NCBI RefSeq assembly: GCF_900156045.1
Contig: NZ_FTMX01000009.1
Coordinates: 1 to 64,000, forward strand
Reading direction: 5' to 3'
DNA from: Peribacillus simplex
Lineage (GTDB): Bacteria; Bacillota; Bacilli; Bacillales; DSM-1321
DNA length: 64,000 nucleotides
The notes under the pieces were generated by a model, which searched no databases, was not told where the DNA came from, and saw nothing but the letters and a program-made list of their open reading frames with translations. The translations under genes and the position numbers were made by a program. Each line of letters begins with the position of its first letter. The first letter of the stretch is position 1. Of the stretch, positions 7,906-17,672 are shown piece by piece.

Positions 7906-9411
7906 TTAGTGTAGTCCCATTGGATGAAAGAATGGGTATGCATTCTTTCTTTTTTCTTTTTCCAAGGCAGAAAGTTCAAGCCCCGGAGAAACAGCTGTTA
8001 GGATGTTTCCAACAACAGCTGGATCATTTTCACGGCTAGATAAAATTTCTACTAATTTACTTCTCCATTCATCTGTTAATTGAGGATTCTTCAAAGTTAA
8101 GTTGATCATTTCATCCGAATCCTCATGAATGTTAAAAAGCAGCTCCGTTCCATCTTCTTCATACCAGATATATTTCCACTTACCATCCGTTATCATTAAA
8201 GAGCGTTTTCCAATAGCCCCAAATTCTCCAAGTATGACTTCCCTTACAGATTTAGAGGAATCATTTATAAGTGCCATCAAACTCTTTCCATCAATATCGT
8301 TCGGAATTGCTGCTCCACCTAGTTCACAGCATGTTGGAAGAATATCCTGTAAACCTACAACCGAATTATTGACCGTACCGGGAAGCCATTCTGAATCAAG
8401 TTCATTAGAGCTATCCCCCCTTCCTACTAACGGAGGAGTGATAATTAACGGAATATTACAAGATCCCTTCAGGAAGTTCGTTTTTTGCCAGAGATGGTGA
8501 TCACCAAGATTATCTCCATGATCGGATGTGAAAATGAACCATGTATTATCGAGGATGCCCTCTTCACGAAGCGTACCAATGATTCTGTTGATTTGCCTAT
8601 CTACTTGAGTAACTAATGCAAAGTATGCCCGATATGCCAGGTCAATTTGCTTGTCAGTCATCGTCTCCCCAAAGGATAACCCTAATTCATGAAATACCGA
8701 ATGCTTTTCAGCCCAATCACCAATAACGGGACGAGGCATTTCATCTCGATCGTACATGTAGAGATCCTTTAATAAAGGAGCTAAAGGTGGATGCGGAGCA
8801 GTAAATGACGCCCAAATAAATAATGGACTGGTCCAATCTCGCCGTTTAATTTGTTTACACGTTTCATGACCAATCCACTCAGTCGGATGTAAATGATCCG
8901 GCAAATGCCATGGTGTTATAAAATATCCATTTATTGACATCCCGTGCCCGAATGCCATGCCAGGATATCCTTGTTCAGCCAACCATTGCTCATAGTCTCC
9001 ATAACCTCTTTTTTCTCCATTTGGGGCTCCGAATGGACGTCCTTCTTCCCAAAGGATCATATTGTTAAACCCATAATGGCGCCGTTCTGGATATGTATGC
9101 ATCTTACCAACCACCAGGGTTTGATAACCAGCATCACCTAATTGTTTTGGAAGAGTTTCTTGTACAGGCAGTTCAACACCTTCCCGATATTCAGTTAGTC
9201 CCAAGCTGTTCCCCTCAAGCCCTGTCATGATAGTGGCCCGGGCTGGGATACAGATAGGTGTAGTCGAGTATGCTTGGGTGAAACGCACTCCCTTTTTTGC
9301 TAACATGTCAATATGAGGGGTTTGAATTAGGTCATGACCAGCACATCCCAATAAGTCCGCTCTTAAATGATCACATGAAATCATCACAATATTAGGTTGA
9401 TTATCCTTCAT
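7906..9411 (-). CDS. Type I sulfatase (alkaline-phosphatase superfamily)
   Basis: This 501-residue protein hydrolyses a sulfate ester by family. Near the N-terminus SCDHLRADLLGC supplies metal-binding Asp14. PICIPARATIMTG is the sulfatase signature C-x-P-x-R, with Cys54 as the residue converted to formylglycine by the downstream FGE. FTSDHGDNLGDHHLW carries the second metal cluster, and KTNFLKGS contains the substrate-side Lys. No signal peptide is present, so it should be cytoplasmic and act on an imported substrate. The closest general type is arylsulfatase/choline-sulfatase-like; the real substrate is unknown. The start is ATG with GAGG upstream. Confidence 0.9.
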   Translation of the reverse strand: MKDNQPNIVMISCDHLRADLLGCAGHDLIQTPHIDMLAKKGVRFTQAYSTTPICIPARATIMTGLEGNSLGLTEYREGVELPVQETLPKQLGDAGYQTLVVGKMHTYPERRHYGFNNMILWEEGRPFGAPNGEKRGYGDYEQWLAEQGYPGMAFGHGMSINGYFITPWHLPDHLHPTEWIGHETCKQIKRRDWTSPLFIWASFTAPHPPLAPLLKDLYMYDRDEMPRPVIGDWAEKHSVFHELGLSFGETMTDKQIDLAYRAYFALVTQVDRQINRIIGTLREEGILDNTWFIFTSDHGDNLGDHHLWQKTNFLKGSCNIPLIITPPLVGRGDSSNELDSEWLPGTVNNSVVGLQDILPTCCELGGAAIPNDIDGKSLMALINDSSKSVREVILGEFGAIGKRSLMITDGKWKYIWYEEDGTELLFNIHEDSDEMINLTLKNPQLTDEWRSKLVEILSSRENDPAVVGNILTAVSPGLELSALEKEKRKNAYPFFHPMGLH

Positions 9412-9616
9412 CGCTTTTGCCTCCTATTATATAACTCTTGTTTTCAATGGTTCACAATATCTCTTAATCTTCTGTCCGCTTCCATAAACGTAACTCTTAT
9501 GCTGAATATATCCTCTCTTATTCTGTTAGCCTATACTTTTAATTAAACCATGGCAATGATTAAGTTAATATCAATATTACCGCCGTTTTCAAGCTCAAAA
9601 GACTTGTATGATTACG

Positions 9617-9646
9617 AAAAAAAGGGACCTACCTTGTCCCTTTTTT
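9617..9646. terminator. Bidirectional-looking terminator after nhaC
   Basis: AAAAAGGGAC and GTCCCTTTTT form a stem with A and T runs. It separates the nhaC/aromatic gene block from the sulfatase pair. Promoter sequence for the sulfatase must lie between here and 9411. Confidence 0.8.
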
Positions 9647-9732
9647 CATATCCAATGTCGGAAAGGCCTATTAAAGTAATAGCTAAACTCTTTTCCTTCG
9701 CAAGCAATTCTAACGAAGAAAAACAGACCCTT

Positions 9733-11172
9733 TTAAATTACCACTTCCCTTTCATTTGGGTCAGTTTTAGAGGTTGAATCAGTCCCCATTTCTGGATAGG
9801 TTTTCTTCACGATGCTGATTCCAGTGTATCCATAAATTAAATTAATCAATGGGATTAAGAAAGAAAAGAAAATAAATGGAATAAACTCTGTTGGACTAAC
9901 TCCAAGGATTTTTGCAGCAAATAAAGCATTTACACTCCACGGTACTAGATTAATCCCTACTGTACCGGCAGCCTCTACACAACGTGATAGATTTTTTGTA
10001 TCTAAACCACGTTGCTTATATGCTCCAACAAAAGCTCGGGCAGGAAGGATGATCGCAAGATATTGAGCCCCACTAGCAAATCCGATGACTAAAGTGGAGA
10101 GAATGGTTGAAAATATCAAAGAACCAGTTGTACGTGCTTTGTTAATAAAGGAATTTAGGACTGTTTTAAGTACCCCCGTACCTTCAAGTATTCCCCCAAA
10201 TGCTGTAGCTAGTATAACGAGTGCAATTAATTCAAACATTGATTTCATTCCACCTTGATTAAGTAAGGAATCAAGCAATTTAAGACCAGATTGACTCGTG
10301 TAACCATTTGTCATTGACTGAATCACTTGGCTCAATGAACTACCTTGGAAAGCCATGGCCGTTATTCCTCCAAGAACACTGACAAGTAAAAGAGAAGGAA
10401 TGGCTGGAAATTTTCTGGTCACTATATAAATCGTTAGTACAGGTAATAAAAGTAAAACAGGAGTAATATTAAACGTTTGATTTAAAGCATCCATGATAGC
10501 GCTTACTTTCTCGAGATTGACTGAATTCCCCGAATATTTCATACCGAAGAAGTAGTAAAGAACAAGACAAATCGCAAATGCTGGAATGGAGTCCCATAAC
10601 ATATGTTTTATATGGCTAAAGAGGTCGGTATCAACCATTGCGGGTGTCAGGTTTGTCGTATCCGATAAAGCTGATAACTTATCACCAAAAAGCGCACCAG
10701 AAATTATCGTCCCTGCAACGAGAGCAGGTGGAAAACCAATACCCTGCCCAACCGCCATAAATGCTAGTCCAATTGTAGCAATGGCTGTAAAGGAACTTCC
10801 TGTTGCAAGACCCAAAATGGCAGTGGTTATGGCAACGGTAGGCAGAAAAATATCTGGGCTTAAAATATCCAAACCGTAGTAGATTAGAGTAGGAATGACC
10901 CCACTTAGAATCCATGTGCCAATAATGGAGCCTATGATAAACAACATAAAAATAGCAGTCAAAGCCCTTGAAACGCCGTCACTTAAAAACTTTTCCAAAT
11001 CGCCCCATTTATACCCAAGATAAAGACCCAGTAAAGCTGTTGTAACAATACCGGTTAATAAGGGTACAAACATCCCTGCGTTCCAACGGAGAATTGAAAA
11101 AGCAGCTGAGATAACAATTATTAGCAGGGGTATAATAGCTTGATATAAATTGGGTTGTTTCACATTTGACAT
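9733..11172 (-). CDS. nhaC: NhaC-family Na+/H+ antiporter
   Basis: About 479 residues with some 11-12 membrane helices. ATG at 11172 is preferred over the GTG at 11181 because AGAGGTG lies 6 nt before it. NhaC-type features include LATGSSFTAIATIGLAFMAVGQG and ISGALFGDKLSALSDTTNLTP. Family members exchange Na+ for H+; some are organic-anion/Na+ exchangers. It is the last gene before a terminator and lies 301 bp downstream of the tautomerase gene, so co-transcription with the aromatic operon is possible but not shown. A role in uptake of the aromatic substrate is only a guess. Confidence 0.85.
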   Translation of the reverse strand: MSNVKQPNLYQAIIPLLIIVISAAFSILRWNAGMFVPLLTGIVTTALLGLYLGYKWGDLEKFLSDGVSRALTAIFMLFIIGSIIGTWILSGVIPTLIYYGLDILSPDIFLPTVAITTAILGLATGSSFTAIATIGLAFMAVGQGIGFPPALVAGTIISGALFGDKLSALSDTTNLTPAMVDTDLFSHIKHMLWDSIPAFAICLVLYYFFGMKYSGNSVNLEKVSAIMDALNQTFNITPVLLLLPVLTIYIVTRKFPAIPSLLLVSVLGGITAMAFQGSSLSQVIQSMTNGYTSQSGLKLLDSLLNQGGMKSMFELIALVILATAFGGILEGTGVLKTVLNSFINKARTTGSLIFSTILSTLVIGFASGAQYLAIILPARAFVGAYKQRGLDTKNLSRCVEAAGTVGINLVPWSVNALFAAKILGVSPTEFIPFIFFSFLIPLINLIYGYTGISIVKKTYPEMGTDSTSKTDPNEREVVI

Positions 11173-11473
11173 TCTATGCACCTCTTTTTAATAAGATGGA
11201 ATTGCATATATACGAGCCACTATTTATACTCCGAAAGGTTTTAAAACAGTTTTCTCATATAAAGGTGCTATCGTTAAAGTATGATTAATTTCCATTATTA
11301 TCAAACCAATCGCAAATTAACATGCTTTGATCACACTCTTTATGTTTTCTTCAACATACCAATGTATCCTTAAACATCGGCGAAAACCAAGTGGATAAAA
11401 CCATCGTCAATAGCAAAACAGCAATATAAATCTTTCATCTCGATCCTGTTTCATCTTTCCACTAACTCTTCCC
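11173..11473. other. Intergenic, no gene seen
   Basis: No intact frame and no clear hairpin. A minus-strand stretch near 11350-11440 reads like one hydrophobic helix in one frame but has no start or continuation. Confidence 0.4.
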
Positions 11474-11665
11474 TTAATTTTTTAACTTATTCTTAGTAAT
11501 TCCACCAATCCCCCAATGTGTATCAGAGATTTCAGTTACCAATACTCTTACTTGCCCAGGCTTTACACTAAGGTTCTTCACCGCAGCATCAGTTACATCT
11601 GCAATCAAACCTTTAATTTGTTCGTTATCTCTGTCTTTTAAAACTTGAATATGAATGATTGGCAT
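11474..11665 (-). CDS. 4-oxalocrotonate (2-hydroxymuconate) tautomerase
   Basis: A 63-residue protein, typical size for the 4-OT family. The start at 11665 gives MPIIHIQ, which leaves the catalytic Pro1 after Met removal; GAGG sits 6 nt upstream, and a longer upstream extension would bury the proline. The enzyme interconverts enol and keto forms of 2-hydroxymuconate/4-oxalocrotonate, the step between deamination of 2-aminomuconate and decarboxylation. It follows the decarboxylase by 20 bp, completing the lower pathway. Confidence 0.88.
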   Translation of the reverse strand: MPIIHIQVLKDRDNEQIKGLIADVTDAAVKNLSVKPGQVRVLVTEISDTHWGIGGITKNKLKN

Positions 11666-11685
11666 AGAAAACCTCAAATCTAGTA

Positions 11686-12474
11686 TTATTTGCAGAAGAA
11701 AGATACACTACCTAACCCATCAAATTGGGCAATAATAGAGTCTCCCGCTTCAAACGCGATAGCTTCTGATAAAGCGCCAGTTAGAACAATATCCCCCTTT
11801 TTTAATCCTTTACTTCTTTGTCCAAGTTTATTGACTGCCCAAGCAACAGCTGTTGCAGGATGACCCAACACAGCAGCGCCCGCTCCAACTGTCGCAACCT
11901 CACCATTCTTAGACATGACCATTCCTACATTAGCTAAATCGAGAAGCTCTGGCTTCATCCACTTGCTTCCGACTACAAAACGTGCAGAAGAACAGTTATC
12001 AGCCACCACATCAGGAAGCGTAAACTTGAAATTCAGATACCGGCTATCAATAATTTCAAGAGCTGGCGCTACATACTTAACCTTTTTAAGTACATCCTCA
12101 GCCGTTACACTTGTTCCTTGAAGATCCTCTCCCATTAAAAACGCGATTTCCGGTTCTGCTTTTGGATGAATCAATTCTTTACTGCCTATTGGTTCCCATT
12201 CGGTTGAGAGCATATCATTTAATAGGTAACCATAAATGGCTTCATTGATTCCCATCATTTCTTGCTTCGCTTTGCTTGTCAGGCCAAGCTTCACGCCTAC
12301 ATGCCTTGCACCTTCTTTTATTTTCCTTTCAATCAGCTGCTGTTGTAAGTCATACGCCTTTTCTATCATTAAGTCCGGGTAACGATCTGTCACTTTTATT
12401 ACTTCTTTGGCTTCCTTCTCAGCAGAAAGCAAGTAGTCAACAATCTCAATTTCCATACCTTGTGTCAACGTCAT
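11686..12474 (-). CDS. dmpH: 4-oxalocrotonate decarboxylase
   Basis: 262 residues of the hydratase/decarboxylase (MhpD/FAH-like) family. Two such genes are in the operon. This one has the decarboxylase-type signatures: VKLGLTSKAKQEMMG, YGYLLND, LIHPKAEPEI, IDSRYLNFKFTLPDVVADN and GAGAAVLGHPA, closer to DmpH/NbaG than to DmpE. It removes CO2 from 4-oxalocrotonate to give 2-oxopent-4-enoate and needs a divalent metal. It starts 4 bp after the aldolase stop, with GAGGG upstream. Confidence 0.85.
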   Translation of the reverse strand: MTLTQGMEIEIVDYLLSAEKEAKEVIKVTDRYPDLMIEKAYDLQQQLIERKIKEGARHVGVKLGLTSKAKQEMMGINEAIYGYLLNDMLSTEWEPIGSKELIHPKAEPEIAFLMGEDLQGTSVTAEDVLKKVKYVAPALEIIDSRYLNFKFTLPDVVADNCSSARFVVGSKWMKPELLDLANVGMVMSKNGEVATVGAGAAVLGHPATAVAWAVNKLGQRSKGLKKGDIVLTGALSEAIAFEAGDSIIAQFDGLGSVSFFCK

Positions 12475-12478
12475 TCTT

Positions 12479-13504
12479 TTATACCCTCGCCTTCGCTTTA
12501 GCCAACTCCGTAGCTACATCTAAAATCATATCTTCTTGACCGCCAACGGCTTTTCTTTTTCCAAGTTCCATCAAAATATCACGAGGATCAAGATTGAATC
12601 GTTTTCCAGCACGCTCCGCATGTAGTAAGAAACTAGAATACACACCTGCATATCCCATAACAAGACTTCCTTTACGGATTTCTTGAGAACTTGGTAAAAT
12701 CGGTCCAACCACATCTTCAGCTAAATCCATCATTTTATATAAATCGATCCCTACATTTATCCCCATTTTATCTAGCACGGCAAGCAAGGCTTCCGTTTGA
12801 GTATTGCCCGCACCTGCTCCTAAGCAACGTACACTTCCGTCAATTCTTGTCGCCCCTTCTTCGATCGCAGTAAGAGTATTGGCAACCGCTAATGATAAAT
12901 TGTTATGAGCGTGGAAGCCGACTTCAATATCAAGCGACTCACGAAGCGCTTTGACACGTTCGCGAACACCATGTGGCAAAAGTGCACCGGCGGAATCCGT
13001 TATATAAACCCCCTGAGCCCCATAGCTTTCCATCAACTTTGCCTGTTCCACTAGCTTCTCAACCGACGCAGAATGGGCCATCATCAAGAAACCGAACGTT
13101 TCCATTCCAAGTTCACGGGCTTGTTGTATATGCTGGGCGGATACATCCGCTTCCGTTACATGCGTCGACACACGCACCAATCCTGCACCAAGCCCCCGCG
13201 CTTGCTTCAATTCATGAACGGTTCCAATGCCCGGAATCAAAAGGACGGCGACTGTCGCTTGTTTACATACCTCCGCTGCCGCTTCAATAAGCTCCATCTC
13301 ATCGACAAGGGATTTACCATACTGTAAGGTTGATCCTCCCAATCCGTCGCCATGACTCACTTCAATATAATGCATGCCTGCATCATCCAGTGCTCTAGCG
13401 ACATTCCGGACTTGTTCTTTTGTAAACTGATGCCTGACTACATGGCTTCCATCCCTTAAACTGACTTCCGTGATTTTAATAGACTTATCACTATTTCGTC
13501 TCAT
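12479..13504 (-). CDS. dmpG: 4-hydroxy-2-oxovalerate aldolase
   Basis: 341 residues with the DRE-TIM metallolyase barrel. [17 protein letters not shown] at the N-terminus supplies the catalytic Arg and metal-binding Asp, and [15 protein letters not shown] supplies the His ligands. It cleaves 4-hydroxy-2-oxovalerate to pyruvate and acetaldehyde. The ATG overlaps the end of the acetaldehyde dehydrogenase gene by 14 bp, the usual coupling for these channelling partners. The C-terminal extension typical of DmpG, which contacts the dehydrogenase, is present ([15 protein letters not shown]). Confidence 0.93.
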   Translation of the reverse strand: MRRNSDKSIKITEVSLRDGSHVVRHQFTKEQVRNVARALDDAGMHYIEVSHGDGLGGSTLQYGKSLVDEMELIEAAAEVCKQATVAVLLIPGIGTVHELKQARGLGAGLVRVSTHVTEADVSAQHIQQARELGMETFGFLMMAHSASVEKLVEQAKLMESYGAQGVYITDSAGALLPHGVRERVKALRESLDIEVGFHAHNNLSLAVANTLTAIEEGATRIDGSVRCLGAGAGNTQTEALLAVLDKMGINVGIDLYKMMDLAEDVVGPILPSSQEIRKGSLVMGYAGVYSSFLLHAERAGKRFNLDPRDILMELGKRKAVGGQEDMILDVATELAKAKARV

Positions 13505-14411
13505 ACGCTTCAGTCCTCTCCTTCTCTTTTAGTGCAGTCGAAGACATTACTAGCATGTGACGGGCATAGTCTTCTGCGACTTTTGCTGCAGCAGCCGTCA
13601 TGATATCCAAATTCCCGGCATAAGGAGGGAAATAATCGCCCGCTCCCGTTACTTCCAGGAAAACCGTGACTTGATTGCCATCAAACAAAGGCTCTTGCTT
13701 TAAACGATAACCCGGAACATATTCCTGAACTTTTTGGACCATATTGTAAATGGACTGACGAATAACCGATTCATCCATCTTTTTCACTTCGCAATACACC
13801 GTGTCACGCATCAAAATGGGTGGATCGGCAGGGTTTAAAATAATGATGGCCTTACCACGGTCAGCTCCTCCCACTTCCTCAATCCCATTTCTTGTCGTAA
13901 TCGTAAATTCATCAATATTTGCTCGTGTACCCGGACCGGCACTAAGGCTCGCAATAGTGGCCACGATCTCTCCATATGTCACATCCGCTACCTTATTGAT
14001 GGCATGGACGATTGGAATCGTCGCCTGCCCTCCGCATGTGATCATATTTACGTTTTCGGCATCAAGGTTTTCACCAAGGTTAACCGCCGGGGAGATAAAT
14101 GGTCCTCTCGCTGCAGGTGTTAAATCAATCGCTTTTTTTCCTAAATCTTTTAAAATCTTAGCATGTCTTACATGGGCTTTTGCTGATGTGGCATCGAACA
14201 CAATATCCGCTAAATCCGGGTTGTCAATGAGCGATTGTATCCCATTGCTAAAGGTTTGATAACCTGCTTTTTCCGCTCTTTTTAATCCTTCCGATTCCGG
14301 ATCGATTCCAATCAACGCCGTTAATTCAATGACTTCACTTCGCTCCAGTTTGTACATTAAATCTGTACCGATATTTCCCGAACCGACAATGGCCGCTTTT
14401 ATTTTTTTCAC
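13491..14411 (-). CDS. dmpF: Acetaldehyde dehydrogenase (acylating)
   Basis: 306 residues. The GTG at 14411 is chosen: GATGGTGG lies 6 nt upstream and the protein then starts [16 protein letters not shown] longer open frame to 14498 would overlap the preceding gene and adds unrelated residues. GSGNIGTD is the NAD-binding loop and [12 protein letters not shown] carries the nucleophilic Cys. It converts acetaldehyde, NAD+ and CoA to acetyl-CoA, receiving acetaldehyde from the aldolase encoded next to it. Confidence 0.92.
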   Translation of the reverse strand: MKKIKAAIVGSGNIGTDLMYKLERSEVIELTALIGIDPESEGLKRAEKAGYQTFSNGIQSLIDNPDLADIVFDATSAKAHVRHAKILKDLGKKAIDLTPAARGPFISPAVNLGENLDAENVNMITCGGQATIPIVHAINKVADVTYGEIVATIASLSAGPGTRANIDEFTITTRNGIEEVGGADRGKAIIILNPADPPILMRDTVYCEVKKMDESVIRQSIYNMVQKVQEYVPGYRLKQEPLFDGNQVTVFLEVTGAGDYFPPYAGNLDIMTAAAAKVAEDYARHMLVMSSTALKEKERTEAYETK

Positions 14412-14436
14412 GTCTATCCACCATCTTTCTATATAA

Positions 14437-15216
14437 TCATTCAAAATGAACAGATACCGAACCGAGAGTGCCGAATTCGGCTGTGATCGTATCCCCACTC
14501 GATACTAGAATCGCTGCAGATAAAGCCCCAGGTAAAATCAATTCTCCGGCTTTCAGCGAAATATTGAATTCGGAAAGCTTATTCGCCAGCCATGCCACAG
14601 CATGAGCAGGGTGTCCAAGAGCCGCTGCTCCGGCACCTGTCGCAATCAATTCCTCATTTTTGTAAAGAACCATACTGGCGATACGTAAATCGATTTGATC
14701 AATTGTTGATAACCTCTTCCCTACAACCACTTTTGCGGATGAACCATTGTCTGCAATCGTATCGATTAACTTAATCCTCCAATCGACAATGCGGCTGTCT
14801 ATGATTTCAATCGTAGGAACAACATATTTCGTTGCCATCATTACATCTAAATATGTCAGATTGGGACCTTTTAAATCTTCTCCCAGAATAAAGCCAATCT
14901 CCGCTTCAATTTTAGGGGCAACCATCAAATCGATATTGACCATTTCATCAGTTTCCACCTTCATATCGTCAAACAAGTGTCCATAATCCGGTTCGTTGAC
15001 CCCTAACATGTGTTGCATCGCTTTACTCGTCAGCCCTACTTTTTTTCCAATGATTGATCGTCCTTCCGCCAGCTTTCTTTTCACAACCTCCAGCTGAACG
15101 TGATAAGAATCGACAACTGATAATGTATCATGACGATCTGTAATGGGAGAAATCGGCTTAATGGCCCGTTCCGCTTCCAATAGCTCTTCCGCCAGCTTTT
15201 CAATTAATGTTTGCAT
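14437..15216 (-). CDS. dmpE: 2-oxopent-4-enoate hydratase
   Basis: 259 residues, starting at the ATG at 15216 behind AAGGGGTG; an upstream extension to 15255 is open but lacks a ribosome site. Motifs [32 protein letters not shown] and [20 protein letters not shown] match the hydratase (DmpE/NbaH) branch rather than the decarboxylase. It adds water to 2-oxopent-4-enoate to form 4-hydroxy-2-oxovalerate. It is separated from the upstream ALDH by the Spo0E-like gene and 179 bp of leader, so a second promoter here is possible. Confidence 0.88.
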   Translation of the reverse strand: MQTLIEKLAEELLEAERAIKPISPITDRHDTLSVVDSYHVQLEVVKRKLAEGRSIIGKKVGLTSKAMQHMLGVNEPDYGHLFDDMKVETDEMVNIDLMVAPKIEAEIGFILGEDLKGPNLTYLDVMMATKYVVPTIEIIDSRIVDWRIKLIDTIADNGSSAKVVVGKRLSTIDQIDLRIASMVLYKNEELIATGAGAAALGHPAHAVAWLANKLSEFNISLKAGELILPGALSAAILVSSGDTITAEFGTLGSVSVHFE

Positions 15217-15395
15217 CGACTGAATCACCCCTTCTTTAAAAATGGAACATAACACAAAGAAAAAAAGCTCTGTACATTTTTATTATCATCCTGAAAGGAG
15301 CCATCATCGAAACCTGGTAAAGTCGTTTCCCATAATGGTCCCCTTCAGTGGAAAGTAATTGTTGGTATCTATCCAAAACGTAACGTTCTATTTTT

Positions 15396-15677
15396 TTATT
15401 GGCTTTGTTCAAGTTCGATGTTGATAATTTCAGTCACACTAGTATGAGTGGTGTCTGCAGACTCAACCTTGTTTTCATCGTGATAAAAAGACTTTGCTTT
15501 TGATAAAGATTGAGTATCATTTATAATTTTTTGCAAAATGGTGATTTTCACATCTAGTTGTTGACTGATCTTTATTACATGCGGATCAGAAATCCCCTTC
15601 CTCTTTGCCAATTCGGACATACTCTGACGATATACTTCTATACTCTCCCTTAAAGCTAGTGCATTCCTCAAAATCAT
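15396..15677 (-). CDS. Spo0E-like aspartyl-phosphate phosphatase
   Basis: 93 residues from the ATG at 15677 (AGAGGA upstream); a TTG at 15707 is an alternative. Spo0E-type proteins are short helical hairpins that dephosphorylate Spo0A~P and delay sporulation. The family core is visible: ESIEVYRQSM, a variable turn, then SDPHVIKISQQLDVKITILQ, containing the S-x-x-LD motif with the catalytic Asp. A tail of about 30 residues beyond the usual core is of unknown function. It is embedded in the aromatic catabolic run, 56 bp after the ALDH gene, same strand. A shorter relative is at 38.4 kb. Confidence 0.85.
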   Translation of the reverse strand: MILRNALALRESIEVYRQSMSELAKRKGISDPHVIKISQQLDVKITILQKIINDTQSLSKAKSFYHDENKVESADTTHTSVTEIINIELEQSQ

Positions 15678-15733
15678 TGATCTTATTTCCTCTCTACCAG
15701 AAATCAAGGATTGTTTTTAACAAAGCCTTTAAA

Positions 15734-17203
15734 TTAAAGTTTCATCGTGACCGTTTTTGCTTCTGTGTAGAACTCAAAACTATGACGTCCGCCTTCACGG
15801 CCGATACCGCTTGCCTTCGCCCCGCCAAACGGAGTTCTTAAGTCACGGATATACCAACAATTAATCCATAGTAATCCCGCATTCACTTCAGAAACCACCC
15901 GCTGTGCTCGTCTTAAATCATTTGTCCAAACGACGCCTGCTAGACCGTAGATCGAATCATTTGCAATACGAATGGCATCTTCCTCTGTTTTAAATGGGAT
16001 GATCACAATAACAGGGCCGAAAATTTCCTCTTGGGCTACACGCATCTTATTGCACACATCATAAAGAACGGTTGGCTCATAGAAATTCCCTTTTTCAAGT
16101 CCTGCTACTCGTTTTCCTCCATAAGCAAGTTTTGCCCCTTCAGAAAGACCGATTTGCACATATTGATCTACTGTCTTTAGATGTCCCTTCGATACAAGTG
16201 CTCCCATGTCCGTATTCTCATCGGTCGGATCGCCCACTTTAATTTTCTGTACAGCTTTTGTGAACTTTTCTAAAAATGAATCATAAACACTTTCTTGGAC
16301 GAGCAATCGCGAACCCGCCAAGCAAATTTCCCCCTGGTTACGATAAATGGCTTCAATTGATCCATTTACGGCCTCATCTAAATCCGCATCTTCAAATACG
16401 ATGTTGGCAGATTTCCCCCCTAATTCTAGGGAAACTGGAATTAAGTTATTCGCAGCATTTCTCATCACCGTTTTACCAGTATTGCTTTCCCCGACAAATG
16501 AAATGCGGCGGACAGCCGGATGTGTCGACATAGTCGTACCAACCGTACTTCCCGGACCTGTGATGATATTTAACACACCAGGTGGCAATCCAGCCTCATT
16601 AGCGATTTCCCCGAGCATGACGGCACTTAACGGGGTATAAGATGCCGGTTTTACCACAACGGTATTACCTGAAGCCATAGCAGCAGAAGCTTTCCATGTC
16701 ATTTGCATGAACGGCAAATTCCAAGGGATAATTAAGCTCGTGACACCAGCCGGTGCGTATTTGGCATAGGACATAACATTGTGCTTATCATAATGTTCAT
16801 GCACCATGTACTTAGCCATCTCTGCAAAAAAGCGGAAGTTTTGAGCTGCACGAGGAATGTCAAACCCACGGCTTTCTTTAATCGGCTTCCCAACGTCAAG
16901 CGTTTCCACATAAGCGAGCTCATCCACTCTTTCCATGATTAAATCGGACATTTTGCAAAGAATATCGGATCTTTCCTCAATCGGCATCTTACTCCAGACG
17001 CCACTTTCAAATGTACGCTGCGCTGCCTCGATGGCGCGCTTTGCGTCTTCCTCGCTTCCATCGGCGACGGTTGCAAGCTTCGCATTTGTAGCAGGGTTAA
17101 GGGTATCAAAGGTTTTGCCGGAAAGAGCCTCTACATATTCACCACCAATAAAAAGCATGGCATCTTTTACTTTTATTTTTTCGACTAATGCTTTTTTACT
17201 CAT
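15734..17203 (-). CDS. 2-aminomuconate-6-semialdehyde dehydrogenase (ALDH superfamily)
   Basis: 489 residues from ATG 17203, which overlaps the stop of the RidA-type gene; GAGGAGGT lies upstream. ALDH hallmarks: IIPWNLPFMQMTWK, SFVGESNTGK, the general base Glu in LELGGKSANIVF and the nucleophile Cys in NQGEICLAGSR. By sequence alone it could oxidise many aldehydes. Its position between the decarboxylase/deaminase genes and the lower pathway makes 2-aminomuconate semialdehyde the likely substrate (NbaE/AmnC role). Confidence 0.85.
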   Translation of the reverse strand: MSKKALVEKIKVKDAMLFIGGEYVEALSGKTFDTLNPATNAKLATVADGSEEDAKRAIEAAQRTFESGVWSKMPIEERSDILCKMSDLIMERVDELAYVETLDVGKPIKESRGFDIPRAAQNFRFFAEMAKYMVHEHYDKHNVMSYAKYAPAGVTSLIIPWNLPFMQMTWKASAAMASGNTVVVKPASYTPLSAVMLGEIANEAGLPPGVLNIITGPGSTVGTTMSTHPAVRRISFVGESNTGKTVMRNAANNLIPVSLELGGKSANIVFEDADLDEAVNGSIEAIYRNQGEICLAGSRLLVQESVYDSFLEKFTKAVQKIKVGDPTDENTDMGALVSKGHLKTVDQYVQIGLSEGAKLAYGGKRVAGLEKGNFYEPTVLYDVCNKMRVAQEEIFGPVIVIIPFKTEEDAIRIANDSIYGLAGVVWTNDLRRAQRVVSEVNAGLLWINCWYIRDLRTPFGGAKASGIGREGGRHSFEFYTEAKTVTMKL

Positions 17204-17672
17204 CATGTACCTCCTCATCCTCAATTTCTAAAATCATTTCAATTTCAACAGCTGTATTGTTCGGCAACTGGGCCATCCCCACTGCAGAACGACCATGCTT
17301 TCCTTTTTCTCCGAATACTTCCACTAACAAGTCGGAAGCCCCATCCATCACTTTAGGCTGGGCCGTAAAATCTTCGGTACTGTTAACAAAGCCAAGAATT
17401 TTGACAACGCGCTTCACCTTGCTTAACCCACCCAACTCATGGCAAACAGCACTCAATACATTCAGCATCGATTGACGGGCAGCTAGATAGCCATCCTCGA
17501 CCGTTAAATCTCTACCTAATTTCCCGTGATATTGATCGACGCCTTGTCCGGCTGTAAACAATAAATTCCCTGTCCGTACACAACTGACATAGTTCCCTAC
17601 AGATGGGCGAACGGGTGACAAGGTTAACCCCATTTCCTTCAATCTATTTTCAGGCGTTTGCACTGTTGGCAT
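17196..17672 (-). CDS. 2-aminomuconate deaminase (RidA/YjgF family)
   Basis: 158 residues. Start ATG 17672 has AGAGGG 8 nt upstream and overlaps the ACMSD gene by 23 bp. RidA-type motifs: GNLLFTAGQGVDQYHGKLG, DGYLAARQSMLNVLSAV and GMAQLPNNTAVEIEMILEI. General RidA proteins hydrolyse enamines/imines; this longer version, inside a 3-hydroxyanthranilate cluster, matches the 2-aminomuconate deaminases (NbaF/AmnD type) that give 4-oxalocrotonate and ammonia. Confidence 0.85.
   Translation of the reverse strand: MPTVQTPENRLKEMGLTLSPVRPSVGNYVSCVRTGNLLFTAGQGVDQYHGKLGRDLTVEDGYLAARQSMLNVLSAVCHELGGLSKVKRVVKILGFVNSTEDFTAQPKVMDGASDLLVEVFGEKGKHGRSAVGMAQLPNNTAVEIEMILEIEDEEVHDE

Noticed and set aside
13801..14259. 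Long plus-strand open frame opposite the acetaldehyde dehydrogenase gene
   Set aside because: Exact shadow of a strongly supported gene; no ribosome site, composition typical of an antisense frame.
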